Shown: positions 1 through 12,089, numbered from the stretch's first letter. The stretch: DNA of 64,000 nucleotides from Agelaius tricolor (GCA_023055355.1 JALJCS010000001.1:94349381-94413380); one strand, 5' to 3'. Numbers and translations: made by a program. Notes: generated by a model from the sequence alone, not told the origin.

Positions 1-1896
1 ATGCTCCAGATGGAACTATTCTGGCAAGAAATCTGAGAAGCCTGAGACATTCAGCTTTTCTTTCATTGTAAGATGAAACTATCCATTGTCCTGAAGATTC
101 CCAAATTTCCATGTCTTTCATTACATAGTCAAAAAGTCTCTTCATCCTTATAGCCATCAGTAATATTTTGACTGTTTGTAAATGCAGAAAATGTATTCTG
201 CAAAAAGTCCTTGACCTAGGGTAAGAACTACTTAGCAACAACCAAAACATCTGTGTGTTATCAATATTATTCTCATACTAAATCCCATACCACAGCACTG
301 AATAAGCTACCAAGAAAATGAACCCTATCAAAGCCAAAAGCAGGACACTCTCAGAGGAGTGTTACTTTACCCAAGTTCCCTGGGATTTATGTCACAGTGT
401 CATCAATCCTGACATAAAAATAGTAACTGAAGAGCAATGATTCAATTTGGGATAAGAGTCAACTCTTTTAATGTAAATTGTTTTGGAGTTAATTGTTGAG
501 TTAGAAAGTGATTTAGAGCTCTTAATTGTTGAATAGAGAGACAAATGACTCAGCCCATCCTGAAATGGGAGATGCTGATGAATCACTGAGCAGAAGGATA
601 CCTACATCTATACCTAAAAATGCTCCTTTGAGTATGGAGTAAACAGGGAAGACTTGGTTACCAAAATTGTTGAGCTTGAGGACAGATGAAGTAATGGGAG
701 ACAAATTGCATCCTAGGTTTGCTATAAATCAGAGTTTGGGTTCCCTGTGAATCATACCAGGAGTGCCTTAATGGGATTGATTTTAAAGAGCAGATGGGAT
801 GTCAAAGGAGGAGTCCAGTTCTGTGAGCAAAACTGTCCAGTCTTCCTCCTGCATATGTGAAGATTAAATGATTGCCCACGTATGGAGGAGTTGCACACCA
901 CTATAGCCTAAACAACATGGGAAGCAATTCTGGTGTATACAAAAAAGTTGCAACTGAAAGCCCAGGCAGCTTTCAGAGGTCTGGAGAGCCTTTTGAAATG
1001 TTAGCCCTTCATGTAAATTCAGTATATATATTTGAGGTGAAGAAAGCCATTATGGTTATGTTTTATTCATATTTATCTTCTGCAGAAAAGTAGCAGTTTT
1101 AGGAAATGAGACATGCTGTGACCCCAGGGGAAAATCCTCCTGTAGATATGTCTTGTACAGGCAAGGACAGAGCAAGTCATCTGGTGGACACACTGCATAT
1201 ATGCCTTGCTTGGTGGAAAATTGCAAGTTTAATTGGGTTTTCCTCCTGCTGTTTTTTAATAGTACTGAGCCTGTCACTATGCAGGGAACATTGTATATGA
1301 AAAATGTCAAAAAAAAAATTAAGGTAAGTGGCATCCTAATGTACTGTTTAGTGCTTAGGGCATAAATGGCAAATCTCAAAAGACTATGACAACAATAGAA
1401 ATAATGTGTAAAAAAACAAAGCAAAAATTACCATACCATATAGCTTAGTTGTATGCAAACCAGGCAGCATTAAATGTCAGTATCCTAATATTTTTTAAGA
1501 AAGAAAACATAGAGCTAACAAACAATGTTAAACTTTCTGGTCCCAGTGGTGACAGAAATCCTTACAGTTCCCATGTGGCACCAGCAAAAATGTAGATTTC
1601 TGTATATTCTACATGTAGTGTGTCAGTGCCAACCTCAGGCGTTCTCCAGGAGACACAACACAGTGAAGTGAGCATTGGTCTGGGTCCACCAGCAGATTTG
1701 GGTGCTGGAAAACCATGTGTCTCTGTGTATAGTCCAGCTTTAAGGTTCCTACTGCCATACAGGAATCGACAGCCTGTCCTTTCTGCCCCTTCAAGGACTC
1801 ATGTCTCATAAGGAATTCACAGTCAGCGCTTGGAGGGGAAAGTTGTTCTCACATCACTTTGAGGGGCTATGTGGAATAAGCTTCCATCTCACATCC
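1..1896. other. Non-coding stretch, no gene recognised
   Basis: I see AT-rich single-copy-looking sequence with no recognisable exon or repeat family. The longest open frame is a 122-codon minus-strand frame at 1056-1424, which has no recognisable domain and mixed low-complexity content, so I treat it as chance. The last six bases before 1897 (acatcc) include the left target duplication of the LTR that follows. Confidence 0.6.
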
Positions 1897-2005
1897 TGTC
1901 ACGATCCACTAGTACAAGCGGGGGTCATGATGGTTCCTTTACTGATCTCAGAGGCAAAAACAACACAGAAAGAGATTTCAGTATTAATCAAAACAAAATG
2001 CACCT

Positions 2006-2011
2006 TTTATT
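2006..2011 (-). terminator. LTR polyadenylation signal AATAAA
   Basis: The plus strand reads TTTATT, which is AATAAA on the minus strand. It lies about 80 bp downstream of the TATA-like box and about 110 bp before the LTR end, as expected for an R-region polyadenylation signal. A T-rich and GT-rich stretch follows on the minus strand (about 1960-2000), matching a downstream element. Confidence 0.6.
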
Positions 2012-2060
2012 GAGTGCCCACAGCAAATGCAATAGAAGGATTAGAAAGGAGATAAAGGAT

Positions 2061-2074
2061 AGAGAGAGAGAGAG
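2061..2074. repeat. (AG)7 microsatellite inside the LTR
   Basis: Seven AG units followed by a purine-rich stretch to 2090. It lies in the presumed R region of the solo LTR, just downstream (minus strand) of the TATA-like box. Confidence 0.9.
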
Positions 2075-2089
2075 AAAGAGGAGGGGGGA

Positions 2090-2134
2090 ATATAGCTACC
2101 AACAGAGAGATGAGATCCTTGTGGTCCAGCCAAT
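2090..2134 (-). promoter_or_regulatory. LTR promoter: CCAAT element and TATA-like box
   Basis: Read on the minus strand, ATTGG (inverted CCAAT, 2134-2130) lies about 35 bp upstream of GCTATATTCC (TATA-like core 2095-2090). The spacing is usual for a polymerase II promoter in a retroviral U3. Transcription would start near 2065 and run leftward. The TATA box is not canonical, so present activity is unknown. Confidence 0.5.
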
Positions 2135-2334
2135 AGATCCATCTTGTCATATTGGGGAGAATCTCAAAGTCTCTGGTTAACTCAGGGGTCTTTCATAGTC
2201 CTCCACTGGGAGGGGAACAGGTACAGGACAGTGGAGAATAAGTCTAATGAGAACAAGTACACATAGCCTAGTTGTGAAACAGGACCAACTAGTCTCAGCA
2301 GTGAGCAGGAACCATTGTTTCAGGACTGGTTTCT

Positions 2335-2653
2335 ACAGGGCCTTCAATCTCCGTCCTTGACTGTGGTCATGAGGCAGATGAGGGATTTTACATGGGGGAT
2401 CACCAAAGTTACCTCAGAAAATTAGTCTTTCTCTAAAGCTGATTGTATCTGGCCAAGAGGTGAGGAAATCATGGGCCGTTGTGATGAGTGGGGATCGTGA
2501 AGCAGGTGTAAGACTGTGGTGACACAGCAAGCACACCTGCAAACAATCACTTGGTGAGCATCCACCTCAACCAGGCCAGAACACCAGTCAGGGTCCTCAG
2601 GGTCTCAGTCTCTGTCCTTGCAATGGTTGTGAGGCAAATGAAGGAAACTTGGG
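2335..2653. repeat. Diverged direct repeat inside the LTR U3
   Basis: Two related segments lie about 260 bp apart in the same orientation. Copy A is at about 2345-2383 (core tccttgactgtggtcatgag) and copy B at about 2606-2643 (core tccttgcaatggttgtgagg). About three quarters of the aligned bases agree across roughly 39 positions by eye. Copy B sits close to the LTR's outer end. Duplicated U3 segments are common in retroviral enhancers, so this may be an ancient enhancer duplication. Confidence 0.5.
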
Positions 2654-2671
2654 ACAGTCTCTTACACATCC

Positions 2672-5475
2672 TCATCCTTGTCTGGACTCAAAGCCATCCT
2701 ACCTGTGCCTCCTGAAAAGTTCTTCCTTCCAAACACACTGAAGTAAGTAGATTGTCCCAGAAATTTTCTTTAGAAGTGCAGTAGTAGTCATCTATAAGAC
2801 CAAATCAGGGGAAGTATCAATGACTTCCTTACAGGTAATCTATATAATGTAATTCTGGGTGGGCAGAATACTCTATATTGCATACAATTCCATTCCCTTC
2901 TCCATCTGAAAGAATTCCAATTGCCTTCCACCACCTAGGTGAATGTCCCAGCCAGCAAGGTATAGATGCTTTGGCAGATATTAAAGGAAAGAGCAGGGAG
3001 AAGAATAGAAGGAAGAGGGCTCCTAGTTACATTTTTTTAAGAGTTACCTAAAATTGAGTGGGAGTGACTTAATTTTTAAGATGTTTTTGTAGGATAAGGG
3101 TCCAGGGAAAGAGCAAAACAGCTTGTCCAGCCTGGGGCCAGCCATCTAGGAGTCACACTTTTGCATGAAAGGCAAAGTTCTTTCACACTGTAGTTTCATG
3201 AAAACTTCAGAAAACTTGTGAAACATATCCACTTCCTCACAGTTAAGAGATTGTAAGACTTAAACAGCTTCTTTTACAGTCATTCCATTTTTCTGGTGCA
3301 CCTTACTTGGAGATACATGCTGCATAGGTCTCTTCCATGTCCTTTCTCCCTGTTTTTTCAGTGTCTCTGCTAAAGCTTTTAGCTGTTGTTCCATTCACAA
3401 TGCTGTCTTTGATGTCTGTTTATTCCTGGTACCATGCAGTGTCACATAATCAGATGCAATAGCCTCACTGAACAAATCCTTCCTTCCAAGCAGAAAATAT
3501 TTCATGCTGTTGGACCTAGATAAAAGTATACTTTCTTTTGCAGGACCCATATTTCCAGTGTCATTTTTGGGCAGCTAATCCCATAAGGCAAGTTCTAGGA
3601 GTCACATAAATAGTCCCAGATAATGAACTTTTTTTTCTGACACACCAGCACTCTTTTATTTAAAAAAAAATAAATTTGGCAGACCAATGTGAAAATAAAG
3701 AGGTCCTAGAGACAAAAGTAGAATTCACAACAGTTGTTTTAATTTTTTTTTATTACTTTATACTTTTGTCTTTAAATTTTTTATGAACTAATACAAAAAA
3801 TTTCTTATTTAATGTTTAAATAGCTGCTATGGGTCTTTTGATAACTTCATGCCTTTGACTTATCCACAGATCAGAGCTTAGTGGTATGACAGGTGTCATG
3901 ATCAACCATAACTGTGTGTTTTGCTCCAGAGAGTTGTTAACTAATGACAAAGAAATAACAGCACGGTTTCAGCACATATTCTGCACAAACTTAGGAATGT
4001 ATTTTGTGAGTTAGCTGCAAAGAATTTATTATGCTTGGGAAGCTCTATCATTTAAAATGTTCTCTGCAGTGGGTACAAACCTGCAGGAGAAATGGATATA
4101 TGGATATGATAAAAATTTTGTGTATAAAATTCACTTCTGTCTAGAAGCCTAATGAGAAGCCTAAATACCACTTCTTTTCTGATGTTACAGAGAACTTGAA
4201 CTTTGTGTTTACTGTGTGCTTGCAATTTTAAATTTAGTAAAATTAATGTACCTACTGCATGCTATATCACAGGAATGTTAAAATGCTGGGAATTTTCTTC
4301 TGCTGATGAAGAAGAATCACTGTCGGAATGTGTGCTTATACCCATATAGTTCAGCCATTTGACTTAACAATTTTTTCATAGACAACATTGAATAAATTTG
4401 GAATTTTACTTTCTTCTCTACCTTGTGCTGTTCTCAGATGATGATGGCTGCATTTGGCAGGGGCTGACAGTGCATGTGTTTTATTTAAAATATGCCCAAA
4501 TAGAACCATAATTTGGTTTAAGGGGGAACTGTCACAAATATTTGTTTGACCTGCTATTTCTTTATACAGGACTCCACAAAACAAGCTGCTAATTAATGGA
4601 TTTCATTTTTCTTATTGCATTGCTTTCCTGTATATTTTTGTCCACTTATGTATCAGCTAGAATCTCTGTAAGACAGGGACCAGTAAGTTTGTTAGGCTGC
4701 GCACATCTTGAGATTTTTATCTGTGACTTTATTTTTGTAGCACTCAAAATAATAAGCATAATTTATAGTACTTGCCTGTTTTGCAATGTTGAGTTATTCC
4801 ATCAGATCTCAATGTGAAAGTTGCTTCAAAAGGAAGCTGCTGGTTATGAATACAGAAAGTTGTCAACTTGTGAAGTGGTTTGACTCCTCAAGAGAACATT
4901 CCTGTTTAAAAAATACTTGCATCCTTTTGTAGTATTTTTTGATCTTACATTGAAGATTTTAAATTGGCTTTTGAACCCATGTTTGGCATTTATAGAGCTG
5001 AATTAATTGTAAGCTTTAGCTTTTCTTTTTCTTGAAAGATTATTCAGTTCCATTTTCTCCTTACAAAAATGCCATCAGGGGCTCCCATGAGCCCACAAGA
5101 GAAAATGAAAGCTTTCAGTTAATAAAATGCATTTACCTGTGTGTGTAAGCTGTGACTGACTGAGCTTCCCCCAGCACTGCTGTTATTATATGCCATACAT
5201 CTCCCACAGATATACAAGACTCAAGGTCAGTGGGGAACAAAAGTTTTTGTAGAGATGCTGGTGTGCAAGAGTCCTTCATCTCCTGAAGCTGTTGTGCCTG
5301 AAGTGTGAAATGGCCATGAGAAAATTTGCTAAAATAACTAAGGTTTGCCTGTACTGCTGCTTCTCCCAGAATGACACTTGCAGCTGCAAAGGGTTTCTGT
5401 GAACAGGTGCAAAATGGTTGTGGTTCAGCCCACAGAGATTTTATAGTAGAGGGAAGTGGAGAGAGGAAGGGAAGA
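2672..5475. other. Non-coding stretch, no gene recognised
   Basis: AT-rich sequence with several A and T runs (for example 3661-3670 and 3747-3756). A 10 bp direct repeat, agaagcctaa, occurs twice near 4144-4164. The 141-codon minus-strand frame at 5133-5558 runs partly into the CR1 copy and shows no known domain. I see no exon, RNA gene or clear repeat family. Confidence 0.55.
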
Positions 5476-5875
5476 GAATCATAGAATGGCTTGGTTTGAA
5501 GGGGCCTTGAAAACCACCTTGTTCCAACTCCCCTGCCATGGGCAGAGACACCTTTCACTAGACCAGGTTTCTCAGAGTCCCATCCAACCTAGCCTTGAAC
5601 ACTTCCAAGGATGGGGCATCCACATCTTCTCTGGGCCACCTGTTCCAGTGCCTCACCACCCTCTCCATGAAGAATTTCTTCCTAACATCTAATTTTAACC
5701 TGCCCTCTTTCAGTTTAAACCCATTCTCCATTCCCCTATCACTACAGGCCCTACTGAAATGTCTTTCATATAAGCCCCTTAAGTTCTGAAAGGTTTCTCT
5801 GGAGCCTTCTCTTGCCCCCACTGAACAACCCCAATTCTGCTAGCCTTTTCTCATAGGAGAGATTCTCCATTGCTG
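5476..5875 (-). mobile_element. CR1 LINE, 5'-truncated, minus strand
   Basis: This is the 3' end of a CR1 retrotransposon, the main avian LINE. It spreads by target-primed reverse transcription and is usually 5'-truncated. The plus strand starts with aatcatagaatggcttggtt, the reverse complement of a CR1 3' terminus with its ATTCTATG unit. It continues through the typical block including cactagaccaggtt, ccatccaacctagccttgaa and ctgttccagtgcctcaccac. It fades out near 5875 after cttttctcataggagaga. It contains the ORF2 C-terminus described separately. About 400 bp is present, against roughly 4.5 kb for full-length CR1, so it cannot move by itself. Confidence 0.95.
5558..5821 (-). pseudogene. 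CR1 ORF2 C-terminus, open 87-codon remnant
   Basis: The minus-strand frame encodes the last part of the CR1 ORF2 polyprotein (endonuclease plus reverse transcriptase). It holds the family's C-terminal signature blocks, here reading LDVRKKFFMERVVRHWNRWP followed by DAPSLEVFKARLDGTLRNLV. The catalytic domains would lie upstream and are missing, because the element is 5'-truncated. The ATG at 5821 is an internal methionine, not a real start. The frame remains open over 87 codons, which suggests a fairly young insertion, but a fragment without the polymerase core has no expected activity. Confidence 0.9.
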
Positions 5876-8800
5876 ACTTGTGCTTTAGCAATGACCAGGC
5901 AAACTGAGGTTTTCTGTGGAAGTATCACTTTGTCTTAGAGATGATGACTATTTGCTTATGTACTTACATCCTTTTTAATTCCTCAAACCTCTTTCAGACT
6001 TGATGCATCTCAACTTTTTGTCCTCCAAAGACTCCCACACAATCATCTCCTGATTAGTAATAACATAAAATGTACTAAATAGTACTGGCCCTCTATAGCT
6101 ACCTTTAAATTCTTACCATTTATGTGCCTAAATTCTCTACCTTTGCATCCTTTAGTGAGTTTCAAATCCCACTACAGAGGTTTGTCATTTAACCCATGAC
6201 TAATTAATTTGCCTAGCAGTCTTAAAAAGAACATGACAATCCAAATAAATTATACTGTACCAACTTGCTTTATCTATTACTAGTATGTTAGTAGAGACAT
6301 AACTTTCTCCTGCAGAATTCCTTTGTCTCCGTTGCCTTTCCTCGCAAACACACAGAGTGGAAGGCACACCTTCAGAATCACTGAACTAATTTCTTTGAAG
6401 CTGTGATAATTTGCATCCATTGAGGACTTGACCAGAAACACACAAGTCTAAGAACCTCATCAAGCAGTCCCTTCTCATGCAATTAGTCCTTGATTGTGTG
6501 AGTAACCCCATTTAGGTTAGCAGTGAGATAGAATCATATATTGTGACAGCTACAGCTATTTTTGTGCTGAGGTGAGTCACAAAAAGTGCCCACATCTGCA
6601 GGAGCATTTACTTAGGTGAGACATCTCAGTGCTTCTCCCCCAGTGCTGGTAGCTCTGCGAACTCCCAGAATTTTCCAAGCTTGGTTGTTGTCTGCTTATG
6701 CTGCTGAGGGATGAGATACCAAGAATGGAGGCTCTTCTCCCCACTTCTGACCTTTCTCCGAAGGCTCAGCTCAGCCAATGTTGTTCATTAAGGAAATGGG
6801 ATTCCCCATCCCACACACCAGCTGCTGGGTAGCAGAGCTACCCTCTCAGTGCCTGGGGTATGTCTCTGACCCACCTCAAGGGAAGTGAGCACTTAAACTT
6901 GTGTTCCTGTGATGCCAAGTATGTGCATGCTTTCTCTATAAATTCCCTGACACTCATATTGGTTTTGTGGTTTTCCTGTGAGCTAAGAAGCTCGCAGGTA
7001 CACACTTGTTATTAGTGGTCACCAGACTCTACTTGTTTTCAAGATAGCTTTTCTCTGTATTAATTTTGAAAATCTTCCTCAGGGTTTTAGCTCAAACCAA
7101 ACCTGCAAGCAACCTGCTAGTTGTTGGGTTGTAAGAGTGATATACTGTCAGGAGAAAGGGAGATGTTTCCTTGAACTCTTTATATTTGATGAAGATGAGA
7201 CCCTTGTGCATGACTAGTCTGTCAGGGCTCTGTTCTGTGGACCCCACTAAATAGCAATTGAGTCACAGGGTGGTTTGACCAATAATTCAGGGTCACACAC
7301 TGACAGTGTCCCCACTTTTTGTGGGTTTATTATCAGTTTTGTCAAGCATGTCATCCCCTGCCAGCAGCTGCCAGCACCCTTGAAGGACTCAAGCTCACAC
7401 TTTATGGAATAGAACACTTTATTATCAAACACACTGGTAATAGAAGGCTGTGGCAGTGTAAGGTTCAGAGATTGCCATCAGTTGTATACTGACTGCAAAA
7501 ATGAATCTGAAGCAATATACAGACAAGCTCCAATCACCAATGAAAGCTTGCTGAGGATAATCATTTGGTGAACATAAAATAAGGTTCTTACCTAACTGGC
7601 ATCCCTATGGGGACAAGACAGGTTCAGCCCATCAATGGATCCTGGAAGTTGCAATGGAGTCTTCTCTAACCTTCCCCCTATTTAATCTATATTTATATTA
7701 TTTTTGTTGTGGGAGGAGAAAATGTAAAGTTTCATGTTTAGGTGGAGTTTGGGTGACTTTGCTCATTAGCTTATGCAGGGCATGAAAAGTAGTATGTATT
7801 TTTGAATTAATGAAGCACAGTTCAGCTTTTGATTACCATCTGGATAATTCCTTTGGCTTAGTTCCCCTCAGCTTAATTGTTTTCAACAGAGCATAACTGC
7901 TGTACTGCTCCCTCCTTAGTGTCATATGTGCATTGATTTCAACAGAGCATGACTGCAGCACCTTTGTGTCACTCCATCCTTTGTTTCAGGGCTCCTTGGA
8001 GTGCCAACACCCACCTTCCTCAGTGTTCCTGCTTCAAAGGTGTGCAGGCAGTTTGTACCTGGTGAACTATAGCCAATACATGCACTCCTTGCTGAACTTT
8101 GGTTTTCGGTTTCCCCATATATTATGTATATATTTGTGTGTCTATATATATGATTTTCCCCTCCAGTGCTATTTGTCAGATACTTGGGTGTGCTTAGGGT
8201 AAGAAGTAAGAGCTGTAATTTTGAGTTGTTGATGCCTAAGTGGTGACCCAGGGGATTAATCAGCTTGGTGGTTTTGTGCCTCAGGCTGCTGAGGATGGGC
8301 AACCCCATGGGGACTTCTCGACGGGAGCCCCAACAAAACAGGCTTTGTGCTAAACAACAACATATCAATAAAAATATCAAAGTAGGCCTGTTTAAAGCTG
8401 GAAGTTTCTCAATAAAGAAATATGTCTGAAATGATCATCATCTTATTTTTTAAGAGGCCTGGATAAAATGACCATTAGAGTTGATAGGTCTAGACATTAT
8501 GCTGCTAGAAAGTATGTACTTAAAAGTAAATGGTTGCAAATGATGCTTTTTATATAAAAATATTTGGGGATACTGAATTGTGAATAGAAATCATTTGTCA
8601 CCTTCATTATTAAAGCAATATCCAATGTTGCTATCTGGTGAAACAAAAAGTATCATTGGAGAGAGATAATGCTGTGTTTCTTTTTTTTGTAAATAAGCGC
8701 TGCAATGGTGGTGGAAAATTCAGCCAGGGTATTTTGTGTATGTTTAAAAGGATTCTTTAATGCTTTCATTCCTGTCTATTGGTTCACTCTACAAATGGCA

Positions 8801-9529
8801 GCTAAAATATTTTCACAACTGCAGATGAGCAGAGGGCATATGCCATAGAGTTTCTCAGGCAGGAAAAATCACAGCATGTGGCTGTATAAATATGACATTG
8901 AACGTTTACTGGTTGTTCAGAGACCCATGATAAACCCAGAGCAGAAACATAAATCTTCCTTCTTCATTTAAGACTATATCTAAATAATGTAGTCTTGTCT
9001 TCTAAGTTAAATACATGGGGTGATTTTTTGGTTTTATATTTGAGGGGAGGGGGAAGGAGCAACTAATTTACAGAAGAGAAAAGAGCTAACTGTCTTGAAT
9101 TGTTAATTTGTGGCTGATATCTTTGGGGTGGTTAAATCTTCTGGGATGCAATATTCCAACACTTAGGCATAGGATGCTATAAAACATGAGGCTGTGAAAC
9201 TGATCATGTGTACGCAAATACAGTCCCTTTTTCACTGCTCAATATTAAAAATAAAAATCTCATAAAGCATGAGACAGAAAACTCAATCAAGTTCATATGT
9301 ACTTTAAAAACTCCTATGAATATGAATACTTTTCTCCCAGTAATAAAAGTCTAAAATGAAGAGGTATGAACTAGAGTAACTGATTTTGAATGAATATACT
9401 GACATCTCAAATTCAGCAGGAGAAAATTAAAGGGAGCCCAGACAAAGCAGGGAACTAAGCTTAAAATAAATTCTTTTCATTGGCATTCTTTGGGGAATAT
9501 GCCCAACCATAAAACCTTCCTTTATAGGA
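5876..9529. other. Non-coding stretch, no gene recognised
   Basis: No exon or RNA gene is recognisable. The 152-codon minus-strand frame at 7922-8380 shows no domain and overlaps low-complexity AT sequence (8111-8153). A 14 bp direct repeat, tttcaacagagcat, occurs at 7881-7894 and 7937-7950, with weaker similarity around it. This suggests a decayed short duplication with a period of 56 bp. Confidence 0.55.
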
Positions 9530-11099
9530 GGCAAGTCTGAGGAACTGTCTCAGTATAAAAAGACACCAGAGAGGTTTAGAAAATGCAGTGGAAAAGGAAG
9601 AATCAAACTGATGATATCAGGCAGTATGAGCCAAGCACGTACCTGTTGAACTCAGGGTTGAGTTTGTTGAACAATTAGTCGTGTCTTCCACCTTATTGTT
9701 TAAAATTATTTTCCTGTTGGATGGTTCAGGAGTGGCAAATGTAACACCAGTTTTTATCAAAGGGTTGCAGAGAGAATTCAAGAGCAGTACCTCTGACTTT
9801 TGTGTTGGACAAATTGGTAGGAGCTGTTACAAATGATAGAAAAGAGTAGAGAGTGCTGAAATACAGCATAGAGGAGAAGGGTCAAAGCAGATTTCATAGA
9901 CTGAAGTCATCCTTCACAAATCTATTCTAGTTCTGTGAAAAATATGTGTGTAAGGGTGATGCAGTTAATAAAAAATTAAAAAAAAAGACTTTCCATGATA
10001 TTTTTAACTGTAGAGTCTTAATGATATTAAGGCGTCACAGATTAATAATTGGCTAAATGAAAGAAGCCACAGGGTAGGAGAAAATGATCTCTATTTCACA
10101 ATAGAGAGGAGTATGCACAGCTCCAACCTCTGTTCTGTTTAGTGTATTCATTAATGATCTGAGAAAGGCATAAGTGATGTGGTGATAACTGCTGCTTGAT
10201 CAGACAAAATATTTCAGAATAACCAAAAGTCAGATCAACTGCAAAGAGCACTAGTAGGATTTCTTGTTATTAACTGATTGTAAAATAGAAATGGCAGATG
10301 AAGTCTAGGGCCCAGATATTTTAAATAATGCACCTGGGAAAACCAGTCTCAAATATATGTATGAAATTGTAATTTAGCTATTAGCTATGTGAATTTGATG
10401 TGATTATACATAATTTTGATGGAAAAAATCATTATAATGATTATTGATAACTGAAAAGCAAATGGGATGTTAGAAGTTATAAGGAAAGGAATAGAAGATA
10501 AAATATCTCTTTGTCACTGTTACATAGATGGAGCGTTGAATAGGGAGCTCATTTCTGATCCCTTAATTTCAAGATGATGTAGAAAAGATAGAGAAGGACA
10601 ACAAGGTTAACCAGAAGTTTGAAATGGCTTCTGCACATGGGAAGATAAAATGAATTATGGCTTTTAGCCTGGGAAAGAGACTACTGAGATGTATATGGTT
10701 CAGTCCAGCTGGAGGTGATCATTCCCTGCCTCTCCCAGCCTGTGCAGTATGGACAGTGTAATGGTGCTATTAGACATCTGGCCCAAAACAAACAGGAGGA
10801 AATACTTTTCCACACAGCCTGTAATAGAGCTCAGGAGCTCATTGCTACTGGATGTGTCAGATGTAAAAGTAGAAATGCAAATTGGATGGATCTGGAGAAT
10901 CGAGGCCATTGAGAATAAACTCTGGCACAGAGCAGCCTCAAACACCTGCTTGCTGGGAATATCAGCTGTGGTCAGCAGGGCTCTCTGTGTGCCATGCTCC
11001 TGGCAGGAGCATCTGCTGATAGCCACAGCCAGACACTGGCTACAGGAATGAATGGACCTTTAGTTTGACCAAAGTACTTTAAAATATTTATGCTTATAG
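9530..11099 (+). mobile_element. Ancient CR1-family LINE, ORF2 to 3' UTR
   Basis: This is a heavily decayed LINE of the CR1 superfamily in plus orientation, about 1.57 kb long. Conserved ORF2 words survive in shifted frames and in the right order: VANVTPVF at 9732-9755, LTFVLDKLVG at 9793-9822, INNWLNERSHRV at 10041-10076, VLFSVFINDLRK near 10133-10168, and MHLGK at 10328-10342. Further on come a block like the C-terminal segment (aacaaacaggaggaaatact, from 10788), the ggacctttagtttgaccaa motif of old amniote CR1 3' UTRs (from 11053), and a degraded tatttatgctta tail. Many stops and indels break the frame. It differs from the three younger CR1 copies in the window, so it belongs to an older subfamily. 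The boundaries are judged by eye, and the 5' edge is the less certain. Confidence 0.88.
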
Positions 11100-12089
11100 C
11101 CATTTCATCAGATATATAGAGTTAATGCTGTTCTTCACTATTGACAGAGTGATCAAAGGCTGGCCTGTGTCAGAGGACTCAGGTGGCCCCTGTGACTCAA
11201 AACCTTCTACTAGCAGGAGGTTGTGGCTCTGCTGAGCTGAGCCCTGCTTTCAGGCTTCCCCAGCACTTCTGCTCTGTCACTCTCCTGGACTTTCTTTTTC
11301 CCTCCCAAGCCTTGATTTTCTTCAAGGATGGGTTTTAATTTTGTTCTTTGTAAGGAGTGTAAGTACAAGGTGATGCCTTGAGGAGGCACATGAGCACGAT
11401 TCCAGTATATCTGTGTGTTGGTCTCGTAGCAAAATACCTTGTGTTGCTTCCTGGCATGCAGTGAGCAGTGCAAGCTCTCCTGTCAGGATCTTTCTCTGCC
11501 TGCTTGCTGTGGAGGAAGGAAAGGTGCCCACTAATGAGACATGTGATTCATTATGGCATGAAACAGACTAACGAGGGCTCCTTTGTAAATAACTTCTGGC
11601 TGTGTTTTCTGTCAGACAGGTGGAAGCTCCTTATTTGTATGCAATAATGACATGTGCTTATCAAAGAGTGATAATGCAAGGAACAAACAAATGACATTTC
11701 CAGTATTAATATGTAAATTACATGCTAAGAAGAAATGATCAAGCACTCCTGAAATACAGCAGCAAGCACTAATTGCATTCCTTGCCCTTCAATATGCTGT
11801 GCACTGTAGATAGCTCTTTTCCCTAAATGAGCATTTAAAGCTTTAATTTTTTTTCTGCTTCTTTATGCCTAAAGATTTCAGATACATTTTTTCCCAAATT
11901 TGTTGCACTGTTTGCATATACTGCTTTATTGTATCTCATAGAAAGGTGGTGTTACCAAAGGTTTGCTAGAACAGCCTTTGTGTGCTCTGATTCCCTAGAA
12001 ATGTCTGTAAATTATTCCTAGCTTGGAAACACCAGGCAGAGTGCTGAGGTGGATTTCTGTGTGAGAAACCATTGCAAATAACCCTCTTT
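11100..12089. other. Non-coding stretch, no gene recognised
   Basis: The sequence contains only short chance frames (the longest 87 codons on the minus strand, 11210-11473). No repeat family, exon or RNA gene is recognised. Confidence 0.5.

Larger units (their letters stand above)
1897..2666 (-). mobile_element. Solo endogenous-retrovirus LTR (770 bp)
   Basis: This is a complete-looking solo LTR, left when an integrated provirus lost its interior by LTR-LTR recombination. On the minus strand it begins TGTAAGAG (complement of 2666) and ends CGTGACA (complement of 1897), so it has the TG...CA ends of retroviral LTRs. It is flanked by the direct repeat catcc at 1892-1896 and 2667-2671; a 6 bp acatcc reading is possible if the terminal A is shared. 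Reading on the minus strand, a CCAAT element (inverted, 2130-2134), a TATA-like box (2090-2095) and an AATAAA signal (2006-2011) follow in the expected order. This implies roughly U3 2666-2065, R 2065-1990 and U5 1990-1897. A GA run at 2061-2074 lies in R. No gag, pol or env remnant is adjacent. A 5 bp duplication would suit an ERVL-like group and 6 bp an ERVK-like group; I cannot decide which. Confidence 0.78.

Noticed and set aside
5133..5558. 141-codon minus-strand frame
   Set aside because: It starts inside the 3' end of the CR1 copy and continues into unique DNA; no domain is seen.
7922..8380. 152-codon minus-strand frame
   Set aside because: It passes through low-complexity AT sequence and shows no family resemblance; likely chance.
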